Made by a program: the position numbers and the translations under genes
Assembly (NCBI GenBank): GCA_902806215.1
Contig: CADCVT010000356.1
Coordinates: 1 to 16,987 of the forward strand
Direction: 5' to 3'
Length of the DNA stretch: 16,987 bases
Origin: an uncultured Solirubrobacteraceae bacterium
GTDB taxonomy: Bacteria; Actinomycetota; Thermoleophilia; Solirubrobacterales; Solirubrobacteraceae
Part shown: in pieces, positions 1 to 7,052 of the stretch
Layout: every line of letters begins with the position of its first letter
How positions within the stretch are numbered: the first letter of the stretch is position 1
The notes under the pieces: generated by a model
What the model was told of the DNA's origin: nothing
The model's database searches: none
The model's input: only the letters and a program-made list of their open reading frames with translations

Positions 1-1247
1 AGGTCTGCGAGCAGGCCGACCCCGACTGCCCGGCCGAGCCGATGGAGGCCGAGAACCCGCTCTTCATCCTCTACACGTCGGGCTCGACCGCCAAGCCCAA
101 GGGCATCCTGCACACGACCGGCGGCTACCTGACCGGCGCCGCGTGGACGACGAGGAACGTCTTCGACCTGCGGCCGGACGAGGACGTCTACTGGTGCTCG
201 GCCGACGTCGGCTGGATCACCGGGCACTCGTACATCGTCTACGGGCCGCTGCTCTCAGGCGTGACGAGCGTCATGTACGAGGGCGCGCCCGACTACCCGG
301 ACAAGGACATCTGGTGGTCGCTGTGCGAGCGCTACGGCGTGACGGTCTTCTACACCGCGCCGACCGCGATCCGCTCGTGCATGAAGTGGGGCGAGGAGTA
401 CCCGGAGAAGCACGACCTCGACAGGTTGCGCCTGCTCGGGACCGTCGGCGAGCCGATCAACCCGAAGGCGTGGCTGTGGTACCGGGAGGTCATCGGCGGC
501 GGCACGACGCCGGTCGTCGACACGTGGTGGCAGACCGAGACCGGCGCGATCATGGTCACGACGCTGCCGGGTGCGCAGGCGATGAAGCCGGGGATCGCGG
601 GCAAGCCGCTGCCGGGCGTCATCGCGCGGGTGGTCGACGAGGACGGCAACGACGTCGCGCCGGGCGAGCCGGGGCTGCTCGTGCTCAAGCACCCGTGGCC
701 GTCGATGCTGCGCACGCTGTACCGCGAGGACGACCGGTTCATCGAGACGTACTTCTCGAAGCTCGGCCGCGAGACGTACGTCGTCGGCGACGCCGCGCGG
801 GTCGACGAGGACGGTTACATCTCGATCGTGGGACGCATCGACGACGTGCTCAACGTGAGCGGGCACCGCATGTCGACCGCCGAGATCGAGTCGGCGATCG
901 TCTCGCACCCCGACGTCGCCGAGGCCGCGGTCATCGGGCAGGCCGACGAGGACACCGGGCAGTCGGTCGCGGCGTTCGTGTCCCTGAAGGGCGACCGCGA
1001 CGGCGACGACGAGCTCGTCGCGTCGATCCGCGAGCACGTCGCGCAGCGCATCGGCAAGCTCGCGCGGCCGAAGCGGATCATCTGGGCCGACGACCTGCCC
1101 AAGACCCGCAGCGGGAAGATCATGCGGCGGCTGCTGCGCGACATCGCCGAGGGCCGCGAGCTCGGCGACGTCACGACCCTGCGCGACCCGAACGTGATGG
1201 ACCAGCTCTCCGGGCGCGTGAAGGAGCTTCAGTCGACGGAGGAGTGA
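1..1247 (+). CDS. acs: Acetyl-CoA synthetase, C-terminal part (5' end outside window)
   Basis: AMP-forming acetyl-CoA synthetase (ANL superfamily), which activates acetate to acetyl-AMP and then acetyl-CoA in the cytoplasm. The frame is open from base 3, and 414 residues are present of the roughly 650 usual for the family, so the N-terminal third lies upstream. Visible motifs in order are the ATP-binding loop [10 protein letters not shown] (75-104) followed by LHTTGGYL, the adenine/acetate-site motif [21 protein letters not shown] with the invariant Asp, the hinge region [20 protein letters not shown], and the C-terminal [11 protein letters not shown]. The Lys of SGKIMRR (codon 1116-1118) is the catalytic lysine that protein acetyltransferases commonly acylate to switch Acs off. 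The P-loop has Ala where many homologues have Gly, a variant I recall from other actinobacterial enzymes. The gene converges on the next one with only 10 nt between the stops. Family assignment is very secure. Confidence 0.97.
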   Translation, partial: VCEQADPDCPAEPMEAENPLFILYTSGSTAKPKGILHTTGGYLTGAAWTTRNVFDLRPDEDVYWCSADVGWITGHSYIVYGPLLSGVTSVMYEGAPDYPDKDIWWSLCERYGVTVFYTAPTAIRSCMKWGEEYPEKHDLDRLRLLGTVGEPINPKAWLWYREVIGGGTTPVVDTWWQTETGAIMVTTLPGAQAMKPGIAGKPLPGVIARVVDEDGNDVAPGEPGLLVLKHPWPSMLRTLYREDDRFIETYFSKLGRETYVVGDAARVDEDGYISIVGRIDDVLNVSGHRMSTAEIESAIVSHPDVAEAAVIGQADEDTGQSVAAFVSLKGDRDGDDELVASIREHVAQRIGKLARPKRIIWADDLPKTRSGKIMRRLLRDIAEGRELGDVTTLRDPNVMDQLSGRVKELQSTEE

Positions 1248-1257
1248 GGCGCGACCG

Positions 1258-2016
1258 CTAGCGCAGGCGCGCGGCGAAGGCGACGGCGTCCTCGGCCGAG
1301 CCGTCGCGGCGCCGGCGGTGGACGTACTCGCGGCGCTCGAGCTCTTCGCAGTGCTCGGGGTACCAGCCGGAGAGGAAGTCGGGATAGCCGCTCGCGATGC
1401 CGCGCTCGTCGGTGCTGCCGGGCATGAGCTCGACGAGGACGGCGAAGCTGACGAGCGCCCCGGGCTGGGCGAGCGCCATGGCCCGCTGGAGGACCTCGGG
1501 CGGGATGTGCCCGATGCCGAGCGCGGCGACGGCGACGATCGAGGTCAACCTGTGCGCCCGGGCGGGCTGCTGCTCGCTGTCGCTCCAGGTGAGCAGGTCG
1601 GCGACGAGGTAGTCGTCGTAGACGCCGGGACGGTCGCGCTCGGCGGCGCGCTCGGCGGCGGGCTCGCGGTCGAGGCCGACGAGGTAGCCGACGCCGGTGT
1701 CTCGGAGCGCCGCGCCGGAGATGCCGTTGCCGGCCCCGAGGTCGAGCACGCGCTCGACGGCCGGGTCGAGCCCCTGAGCGCGCAGCGTCCGGCCGTACAG
1801 CCCGACGACCTCGGTGACGGTGTCCATCCCGAGCTCCTCGTAGAACACCCGCTCGTAGAGCCCAGGCACCGTGTACATCGCGTCGTAGTCGTGGAAGCCG
1901 ATGCGCCGCCGGGCGTCCGGAGGCCCGAACTCGATCCACGTCTCGTCGGGCGACAGCTCCACCGCCCCAAGCTCCGCCTGACCCACGCGCGCTCTCTGTC
2001 CGTCGGAAGGTGCCAT
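1258..2016 (-). CDS. Class I SAM-dependent methyltransferase
   Basis: Predicted 252-residue cytoplasmic methyltransferase of unknown substrate. SAM-binding motif I is VLDLGAGNG (about residues 90-98), followed by an acidic ribose-binding position in GLDREP (about 114-119) and a motif II/III region near YDDYLVADLLTW. The N-terminal 80 residues (IGFHDYDAMYTVPGLYERVFYEEL) are a helical cap that I associate, from memory, with an actinobacterial methyltransferase family with no assigned substrate. The ATG at 2016 is the first plausible start; longer frames only run into the repeat region. No Shine-Dalgarno sequence is obvious. The gene converges on acs with 10 nt between the stops, so the two probably share a transcription end. 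The substrate cannot be deduced from sequence. Confidence 0.85.
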   Translation of the reverse strand: MAPSDGQRARVGQAELGAVELSPDETWIEFGPPDARRRIGFHDYDAMYTVPGLYERVFYEELGMDTVTEVVGLYGRTLRAQGLDPAVERVLDLGAGNGISGAALRDTGVGYLVGLDREPAAERAAERDRPGVYDDYLVADLLTWSDSEQQPARAHRLTSIVAVAALGIGHIPPEVLQRAMALAQPGALVSFAVLVELMPGSTDERGIASGYPDFLSGWYPEHCEELERREYVHRRRRDGSAEDAVAFAARLR

Positions 2017-2065
2017 CGAACGCCGTAGCCTGCCGACACGAGCACGCCGAGTCGAGCGCCGCCCG

Positions 2066-2115
2066 AACCTTGGGGGACTGTCCCCTCACAAACCTAGGGG
2101 GACTGTCCCCTCACA
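2066..2115 (+). repeat. Tandem direct repeat, 2 x 25 bp, each with a GGGGACTGTCCCC palindrome
   Basis: Unit 1 covers 2066-2090 and unit 2 covers 2091-2115. They are identical except for one base (T at 2071, A at 2096). Each unit reads AACCT-N-GG followed by the 13-bp palindrome core GGGGACTGTCCCC (2073-2085 and 2098-2110) and then TCACA. The core has 6-bp arms around a central T. The perfect abutment of the two units suggests a recent local duplication. Confidence 0.9.
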
Positions 2116-2165
2116 TGCGTGTTCTGTGACAGGCGAAACGCCTGCTCGCGACCGCGATCGGGTGC

Positions 2166-2178
2166 GGGGACTGTCCCC
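2166..2178 (+). repeat. Third copy of the GGGGACTGTCCCC palindrome
   Basis: A solitary exact copy of the 13-bp core, preceded by GCGATCGGGTGC. The same GCGATCG word recurs just after the fifth copy (about 2271-2278), so copies three to five may belong to one larger imperfect inverted arrangement. The core has the same orientation (central T on the plus strand) as all the other copies. Confidence 0.85.
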
Positions 2179-2211
2179 CCATACGGGTGTTTCTCCGCAG
2201 TTCGTGGAGGG

Positions 2212-2265
2212 CCCTTGTGCGGGGACTGTCCCCGCACAAGGGGCTTGTGCGGGGACTGTCCCCGC
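2212..2265 (+). repeat. Long perfect palindrome plus a second copy at 30-bp period
   Basis: Copy four has its core at 2221-2233, extended to perfect 15-bp arms (2212-2226 and 2228-2242) around a single central T at 2227. The arm flanking the core reads CTTGTGC on the left and GCACAAG on the right. Copy five has its core at 2251-2263; it repeats the left flank CTTGTGC and the core 30 bp downstream (2214-2235 against 2244-2265, 22 bp identical) but lacks the right flank. RNA from either strand would fold strongly, so besides being a REP-like element it could end or stabilise the transcript of the methyltransferase gene at 2352-2951. There is no U-tract typical of an intrinsic terminator. Confidence 0.88.
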
Positions 2266-2351
2266 CCGAACGCGATCGCGGTGCCGCGGCGCTGGGTGAG
2301 CGCGACGCGCGTCGATGGGTGGCTCGGCCCCGCTTGGGGCGCGCCCGGGCG

Positions 2352-2951
2352 CTAGTGCGCGACGTCTTGGCCCGCGGACTCCCACACCTGGCGGGGTGGG
2401 CGCGCGGGCATGCGGGCTCGGATGACGACGACGCCGTGGTGCTGGGCTCGCGTGTCGGCGGCGTTGCTGACGACGTCGGCCTCGAGGCCGGCGGCCCGGA
2501 GGGCGGAGACCGCGAAGGTCGCGTCGCGGCCGGCGGGGCACGAGACGAGGAGGAAGCCACACGGGCGCAGGCCGTCGACGGCGGCCGCGACGATGCGGTC
2601 GAGCGGCGCTGGAGCGTCGTCCTCGGTGTGCGCGGAGCCGTCGACGCCACAGACGATCACGTCGAACCGCCGGCCCGCGAGCGCCGCCTCGATGTTCGCG
2701 GACAACGTCTTGACCCGGACCCCGTTGAGTCGCGCATTCAGGCGGATCGACAGCCGGGCCGCGAGCGACCCGTCGAGCGCGGTGACGCTCCGCGCCCCGC
2801 GCTTCGCAGCGGTGATCGCGAGAAGACCGGTCCCCGAGCCCACGTCGAGCACCGAGGCCCGCCGCGGCAGCGTCTCGCGCCGGAGCGCGTCGGCCACGCA
2901 GGCCGCGCAGCCGCTCGGGGCGGCGACACCGGGAAGGGACACGTGCTTCAT
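2352..2951 (-). CDS. HemK2/MTQ2-like methyltransferase lacking the NPPY motif
   Basis: 199-residue class I methyltransferase. The start resembles HemK2/MTQ2-type enzymes (LPGV near residue 6, then a helix), followed by SAM motif I VLDVGSGTG (34-42), the acidic motif II residue D60 in VTALDGS, and the segment LNARLNGVRV. At the end of strand beta-4, where protein-glutamine and other N-methyltransferases have NPPY after FDVIVS, this protein has FDVIVCGVDG (96-105), so the amide-positioning Asn-Pro-Pro-Tyr is absent. It may act on another substrate or have lost activity. ATG 2951 is taken as start. TAGATA lies 9 nt upstream and no Shine-Dalgarno is visible. It is divergent from the glycosyltransferase operon, with 69 bp between the starts. 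SAM binding is confident; the subfamily is inferred. Confidence 0.82.
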   Translation of the reverse strand: MKHVSLPGVAAPSGCAACVADALRRETLPRRASVLDVGSGTGLLAITAAKRGARSVTALDGSLAARLSIRLNARLNGVRVKTLSANIEAALAGRRFDVIVCGVDGSAHTEDDAPAPLDRIVAAAVDGLRPCGFLLVSCPAGRDATFAVSALRAAGLEADVVSNAADTRAQHHGVVVIRARMPARPPRQVWESAGQDVAH

Positions 2952-2960
2952 CGAAGCGGG

Positions 2961-2966
2961 TATCTA
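2961..2966 (-). promoter_or_regulatory. Possible -10 element TAGATA for the HemK2-like gene
   Basis: On the minus strand TAGATA ends 9 nt before the ATG at 2951, and there is no Shine-Dalgarno in that interval. This would fit a near-leaderless transcript. It matches TANNNT only in the first positions (the last base is A), and no -35 element is recognisable, so this is a weak call. The 69-bp divergent intergenic region must hold promoters for both directions. Confidence 0.25.
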
Positions 2967-3008
2967 TCCCCGTCGACCCTCGTGCAAACGACCGCACGGG
3001 TCGCGACC

Positions 3009-3014
3009 GGAGGA
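3009..3014 (+). promoter_or_regulatory. Ribosome binding site GGAGGA deciding a CTG start
   Basis: GGAGGA sits 6 nt upstream of CTG at 3021, ideal Shine-Dalgarno spacing. The alternatives in this frame are TTG at 3036 (21 nt away) and GTG at 2982 (upstream of the site). No ATG exists near the conserved N-terminus. This is the strongest Shine-Dalgarno noticed in the window. Confidence 0.6.
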
Positions 3015-3020
3015 ACTGTC

Positions 3021-4061
3021 CTGAAGCCACTGCCCTTGTCCTACATCCTGCCCCTACGGTGGACCGACGACGCCGAGCTCGACGACCTGACCGCCTATCT
3101 GGGCGGGCTCGCGCCGCTCGTGGACGAGGTCATCGTCGTCGACGGATCGCCGGAGCCGCTCTTCGCGACGCACCGCGACGCGTGGTCGAGGCACGTCACG
3201 CATGTCGCGCCCGACCCGCGGCTCGACTTCGTCATGGGCAAGGTCAACGGCGTCGACACCGGCGTGCGCATGGCGCGGAACGAGGGCGTGATCATCGCCG
3301 ACGACGACGTGCGGTACGGCCGGCCCGAGCTCGCGCAGATGGTCGAAGCGCTCGAGCGCTCGCACCTGGTCCGCCCGCACAACGTCTTCGCGCCGCGCCC
3401 CTGGCACGCGCGCTGGGACACCGGCCGCATCCTGCTCAACCGCGCCGTCAACGGCGACTACCCCGGCACCCTCGGGGTGCGCGCCTCGTGCTACCGCGCG
3501 ATCGACGGCTACGACGGCGACGTCATGTTCGAGAACCTCGAGCTCATCCGCAGCGTCGAGGCTGCCGGCGGCGTCGTGACGACCGCCTTCGACATCCTCG
3601 TCGAGCGCCGCCCGCCGACGACGAGCCACTTCCTCGGGCAGCGCGTTCGCCAGGCGTACGACGACTTCACGCTGCCGCCGCGCATGGCGCTGTTCCTGTC
3701 GGTCGCGCCCGCGGTGGCCCTCGCGGCGGTCAAGCGCAGACCGCAGCTCATCGTCGCCGGAGCGGCCGCCGCCGTCGCCGTCGCCGAGCGCGGCCGGCGC
3801 CGCGCCGGAGCAGCGCGCGCGTTCGAGCGCTTCGCCGCGCTCGCCGCTCCGCTGTGGGTCTCCGAGCGCGCGGTCACCGCCTGGCTCGCCGTCGGCCAGC
3901 GCCTCTTCCGCGGCGGGACGACCTACGGCGAGACGACGATCGCGCGATCCGCGACGCCGCCGCGCGAGCTTCGCGCGCGCCTCGCCGGGCTTGCCCCGCC
4001 GCTCACCCCGCTGCAGGCGACCGACCCTGTCAAGGCAGACCGAGAGGCCGTCGCCGCATGA
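3021..4061 (+). CDS. GT2-like membrane-associated glycosyltransferase
   Basis: 346 residues from the proposed CTG start (TTG 3036 is the alternative). The N-terminal half looks like a GT-A fold: the strand DEVIVVDGS (about 35-43), the DXD-type metal/nucleotide-sugar motif ADDDVRYG (93-100), and a later acidic acceptor-site region with FENLELI (170-176). A conserved-looking RPHNVFAPRPW lies between them. The C-terminal half has hydrophobic segments (about 222-237 and 242-256) separated by KRRP, so the enzyme is probably anchored in the membrane. Donor and acceptor are unknown. It is the first gene of a three-gene operon, and its TGA overlaps the next ATG (ATGA). Assignment to a GT2-like family is by motif; the N-terminus is uncertain because no ATG is available. 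Confidence 0.75.
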   Translation: MKPLPLSYILPLRWTDDAELDDLTAYLGGLAPLVDEVIVVDGSPEPLFATHRDAWSRHVTHVAPDPRLDFVMGKVNGVDTGVRMARNEGVIIADDDVRYGRPELAQMVEALERSHLVRPHNVFAPRPWHARWDTGRILLNRAVNGDYPGTLGVRASCYRAIDGYDGDVMFENLELIRSVEAAGGVVTTAFDILVERRPPTTSHFLGQRVRQAYDDFTLPPRMALFLSVAPAVALAAVKRRPQLIVAGAAAAVAVAERGRRRAGAARAFERFAALAAPLWVSERAVTAWLAVGQRLFRGGTTYGETTIARSATPPRELRARLAGLAPPLTPLQATDPVKADREAVAA

Positions 4062-4795
4062 CCGAGCACGACCCGACCGCGTACGGCAAGGGCGTCAGCG
4101 CGGACTACGACGCGTTCTACGCCCAGCTGCCGGAGACCGACGAGGCGATCGCGTGCCTGGCCGAGCTGGCCGGCGGCGGCGACGTCCTCGAGCTCGGCAT
4201 CGGCACCGGCCGCCTCGCGCTCGGGCTCGTCGAGCGCGGTCCGCACGTGGCCGGCATCGAGGGCTCCGACGCGATGGTCGACCAGCTGCGCACCAAGCCC
4301 CTCGGGCAGACCATCCCGGTCGTCGTCGGCGACTTCGCGGAGACCAGCGTCGACGGGACGTTCTCGCTCGTCGTCCTCGCGCTCAACACGATCTTCGCTC
4401 TAGCCGACCGCGACGCGCAGCTCGCCTGCTTCGCCAACGCGGCCGCGCACCTCGAGCCCGGCGGCGCGTTCGTGGTCGAGGCGTTCGTGCTGCGGCCCGA
4501 CCAGGTCGCCGGCGGCTGGTCGGTCAACCCGCGCATGGTCGAGGACGAGCACGTCGAGCTCGAGGTGTCCAAGTACGACGCCGCGCGCGGGCGCATCGAC
4601 CGCACGCTCGTGCACCTCCTGCCGCACGGCAACAAGATCGTCAAGGTCGTCGACGTCTACGCGTCGCCGGGCGAGCTCGATCTGATGGCGCACGCCGCGG
4701 GCCTGCGGCTGCGCGAGCGGTGGGCCGGCTGGACGCGGACTCCGTACGTCACCGAGAGCACCAAGCACGTCTCCGTCTACGAGAAGCCCGCATGA
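4058..4795 (+). CDS. Class I SAM-dependent methyltransferase
   Basis: 245-residue cytoplasmic methyltransferase with motif I VLELGIGTGRLA (43-54), an acidic post-beta-2 residue in GIEGSDAM (67-73), GDF at 91-93, and the post-motif region LEPGGAFVVEAF (132-143). The N-terminal YDAFY and the GGWSV...HVELEVSKYD region in the C-terminal half suggest a small-molecule methyltransferase (Methyltransf_25-like). No protein- or RNA-methylation signature is visible. ATG 4058 overlaps the upstream stop as ATGA, and GAGAGG at 4042-4047 can serve as its ribosome binding site. Its stop overlaps the next gene in the same way, so translation of glycosyltransferase, methyltransferase and diiron enzyme is probably coupled and the three likely act in one pathway. 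The substrate is unknown. Confidence 0.86.
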   Translation: MTEHDPTAYGKGVSADYDAFYAQLPETDEAIACLAELAGGGDVLELGIGTGRLALGLVERGPHVAGIEGSDAMVDQLRTKPLGQTIPVVVGDFAETSVDGTFSLVVLALNTIFALADRDAQLACFANAAAHLEPGGAFVVEAFVLRPDQVAGGWSVNPRMVEDEHVELEVSKYDAARGRIDRTLVHLLPHGNKIVKVVDVYASPGELDLMAHAAGLRLRERWAGWTRTPYVTESTKHVSVYEKPA

Positions 4796-5802
4796 ACCTC
4801 CCCGACCCCCGTGGCCCCATCAGCGAGCAGCTGCTCGCGGCCCTCGCCCGGCCCGTCCACACCCTCGAGCCCATCGACGTCTCCGAGCCCGACGACGCGA
4901 TCGGCGACGAGGACCTCCAGCTCGCCCTGTACTGCTGCTACGAGCTGCACTACCGCGGCCTGCCCGGCGTCGGCGACGAGTGGGAGTGGGAGCCGTCGCT
5001 GCTGGCGCTGCGGCGCGAGCTCGAGCGGTACTTCGACGCCGCGCTCATCGAGCTCGTCGGCCCGGTGCGCGCCGAGCGCGTCGCGCCGGAGCAGATGGAC
5101 GTCGCGCTGCGCGCGATCGAGGACGCGGACGACGCGCCGTCGCTCTCCAAGCACCTCGAGCGCGACGGGACGGTCGAGCAGCTGCTCGAGTTCGCCGTGC
5201 ACCGCTCGGCCTACCAGCTCAAGGAGGCCGACCCGCACTCGTGGGCGCTGCCGCGGATCAGCGGGCCGGCGAAGGCCGCGCTCGTCGAGATCCAGGCCGA
5301 CGAGTTCGGCGGCGGGAAGCCCGACCGCATCCACGCGAAGCTCTGGGCCGACGCGATGGACGCGTTCGGTCTCGACAGCCGCTACGGCGCCTACCTCGAC
5401 CGCATCCCGGCGATCACGCTCGCGACGGTCAACCTCATGTCGATGCTCGGTCTGCACCGCTCGCGCCGTGGCGCGATCATCGGCCACCTGGCGATCTTCG
5501 AGATGACCTCCGCCGTCCCCAACCGCCGGTACGCCAATGCGGTCCGCCGGCTCGGGTTCGACGACCCGCGCGCGACGGAGTTCTTCGACGAGCACGTCGA
5601 GGCCGACGCCGTGCACGAGGCGGTCGCCGCGGTCGACCTCGCGGGCGGGCTCGTGCGGCAGGAGCCGCCGCTCTGCGGCGACTTGCTGTGGGGCGCGCGG
5701 GCGCTCGTCGCGATCGACGGTCGCTGGGCGACCGAGATGCTCGACGCGTGGACCGAGGGCCGCAGCTCGCTGCGTCAGCCGCTCTCGGCCGCCGTGGCCT
5801 GA
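4792..5802 (+). CDS. Haem-oxygenase-like diiron enzyme (iron-containing redox enzyme family)
   Basis: 336-residue protein of the haem-oxygenase-like diiron oxidase/oxygenase (HDO) type, a superfamily that includes UndA, BesC and SznF. The segment HRSAYQLKEADPHSWALP (137-154), then EIQADEFGGGKPDRIHAKL (166-184), HLAIFEMTSAVPNRR (232-246) and DEHVEADAVHE (266-276) are the hallmarks. Candidate iron ligands are E145, E171, H181, E237, H268, D272 and H275. The E-X25-E-X9-H-X55-E and H-X3-D-X2-H spacings match what I remember for the SznF HDO domain, so the dimetal site looks complete. The reaction could be desaturation, C-C cleavage or N-oxygenation; the substrate is unknown. ATG 4792 overlaps the methyltransferase stop (ATGA). 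The 3' end overlaps the convergent MFS gene by 28 bp. The family call is strong, the function open. Confidence 0.86.
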   Translation: MNLPDPRGPISEQLLAALARPVHTLEPIDVSEPDDAIGDEDLQLALYCCYELHYRGLPGVGDEWEWEPSLLALRRELERYFDAALIELVGPVRAERVAPEQMDVALRAIEDADDAPSLSKHLERDGTVEQLLEFAVHRSAYQLKEADPHSWALPRISGPAKAALVEIQADEFGGGKPDRIHAKLWADAMDAFGLDSRYGAYLDRIPAITLATVNLMSMLGLHRSRRGAIIGHLAIFEMTSAVPNRRYANAVRRLGFDDPRATEFFDEHVEADAVHEAVAAVDLAGGLVRQEPPLCGDLLWGARALVAIDGRWATEMLDAWTEGRSSLRQPLSAAVA

Positions 5803-7016
5803 GGCATCCGGCGCAGCCGCCAGACGTCGGGGAGGGCAAGCAGCGCCGCGATGGTCGCGAGGACGAGCCCGAACGCCAGCCACAGCGTCGTCGACAGGCC
5901 GAGGACGTCGGCGATCGGCCCCCAGATCGCCAGGCCGAGCGGGTAGAAGAGGTACGACGCGAACCAGTCGTACGAGCTGACGCGCGAGAGGGACTCGCCG
6001 GGGACGTGACGCTGGAGCGCGGAGCTCCACACCGACATCCCGATCATCATCGCGGCACCCGAGACGAACGTCGCGAACACGAGCAGCGCCACCGGGGCAC
6101 CCGCAGCCAGGAACGCGATCGGGACCATGAAGAACCCCTCGATCGCGGCCACGACCACGAGCGGCCGGTCCGGGTCGATGCGCGTCGCCGCGATGCTCCC
6201 GGCGAGCGCGCCGACGCCGAACCCGCTCATGACCAGACCCCACACGGCCGCGCCGCCGAGGTCGCGTTCGGCGACGATCGGGCCGAGCCCCGTCCACGCC
6301 GCCCACAGCATGTTCCCGAACGCGAAGTAGACGAGCGTGCTCCACAGCCAGCGACGCGAGCGGAACGCGACCCACCCGCCGCGCAGGTCGTCGACGAACG
6401 TGGACGGCTCGCGCACGGGCCGGACCGTGGGCCGCAGCAGCGCCAGGCAGGCTGCGCTGACCGCGAACGTCGCGGCGTCGACCGCGATGGCGTAGCCGGC
6501 GCCAACGCTCGCGACGAGGACGCCGGCGGCGACGGGACCGCCGATCTCCGAGGCGGACGCCACGGTCGAGCGCAGCGCGTTGGCCTGCTGGAGCTTCTCG
6601 GCGTCGAGCACGACCTCGGGCAGCACGGCCGTCGAGGCGGGGTTGAAGAACCCCGTCGCGACGCCCGTGAGCCCTCCGAGCAGCGCGAGCGACCACACCT
6701 CGGCCACGCCGGCGAGCAGCAGGACCGCCATCGCGGCCTGGGTGGCGACGCGGACGAGGTCCGCCGTGACCATGAGCCCCCGGCGCGACACGCGGTCGCC
6801 GACGACCCCGCCGATGAGCACGCTCCCGACGAGCGGAAGCGTCGCTGCCGCGAGCACGAGCCCGACCTCCGACGGCGAGCCGCCGATCTCGATCACCGCG
6901 AACGCCAAGGCGACCGAGACCATCCGGTCGCCGAACACCGAGATGCCCTGCGCGCCGAGCAGCAGACGGAAGTCCCGCAGGCGCAGGACCGCGAGGTTGT
7001 CGGGCAGGGCGCGCAC
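5775..7016 (-). CDS. MFS transporter, EntS/MFS_3-like exporter
   Basis: 413-residue major facilitator protein with about 12 hydrophobic helices. It opens with LRLRDFRLLLGAQGISVFGDRM, the arrangement typical of the MFS_3/enterobactin-exporter-like group. The motif A variant GDRVSRRG (73-80) sits between TM2 and TM3, and GPVAAGVLVASVGAGYAIAVDAATF corresponds to the TM5-TM6 region. Likely a proton-driven exporter of a small molecule; the substrate is not readable. The start is GTG at 7016, with a TANNNT-like element 9 nt upstream and no Shine-Dalgarno. It is the last gene of the minus-strand run, 36 nt after the CDGSH gene, and its end overlaps the diiron enzyme gene tail to tail by 28 bp. It might export a product of that operon, but this rests only on position. 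Confidence 0.9.
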   Translation of the reverse strand: MRALPDNLAVLRLRDFRLLLGAQGISVFGDRMVSVALAFAVIEIGGSPSEVGLVLAAATLPLVGSVLIGGVVGDRVSRRGLMVTADLVRVATQAAMAVLLLAGVAEVWSLALLGGLTGVATGFFNPASTAVLPEVVLDAEKLQQANALRSTVASASEIGGPVAAGVLVASVGAGYAIAVDAATFAVSAACLALLRPTVRPVREPSTFVDDLRGGWVAFRSRRWLWSTLVYFAFGNMLWAAWTGLGPIVAERDLGGAAVWGLVMSGFGVGALAGSIAATRIDPDRPLVVVAAIEGFFMVPIAFLAAGAPVALLVFATFVSGAAMMIGMSVWSSALQRHVPGESLSRVSSYDWFASYLFYPLGLAIWGPIADVLGLSTTLWLAFGLVLATIAALLALPDVWRLRRMPQATAAESG

Positions 7017-7025
7017 GGCGGCGCA

Positions 7026-7031
7026 ACTCTA
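7026..7031 (-). promoter_or_regulatory. Possible -10 element TAGAGT before the MFS gene
   Basis: TAGAGT on the minus strand fits TANNNT and ends 9 nt before the GTG at 7016. No Shine-Dalgarno lies between, so a near-leaderless internal promoter is possible, giving the exporter expression separate from the upstream genes. No clear -35 is seen. Weak call. Confidence 0.3.
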
Positions 7032-7052
7032 CGCGCGGGTGGCGCGCCGCCG

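Larger units (their letters stand above)
2017..2351. other. Gene-free spacer carrying a palindromic repeat cluster
   Basis: This is the only gene-free stretch longer than 300 bp. It lies between two same-strand (minus) methyltransferase genes: the 5' end of one is at 2016 and the 3' end of the other at 2352. Positions 2066-2265 hold five copies of one palindrome, described separately. The right-hand part (about 2266-2351) is GC-rich and shows nothing I can identify. Open frames cross it on several strands, but they translate the repeats into low-complexity Arg/Pro/Ala-rich sequence and are not convincing genes. No transposase is present. Confidence 0.75.

Noticed and set aside
75..104. Gly to Ala change in the acetyl-CoA synthetase P-loop ([10 protein letters not shown]) as evidence of inactivation.
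   Set aside because: I recall this variant from other actinobacterial acyl-CoA synthetases, and every other motif is intact.
2066..2265. CRISPR array.
   Set aside because: The repeats are short palindromes at irregular spacing, with no uniform spacers and no cas genes.
2187..3020. In-frame upstream extension of the glycosyltransferase reading frame (about 280 residues).
   Set aside because: It is antisense to the methyltransferase gene at 2352-2951, reads as Arg/Gly-rich shadow sequence and starts inside the palindromic repeats.
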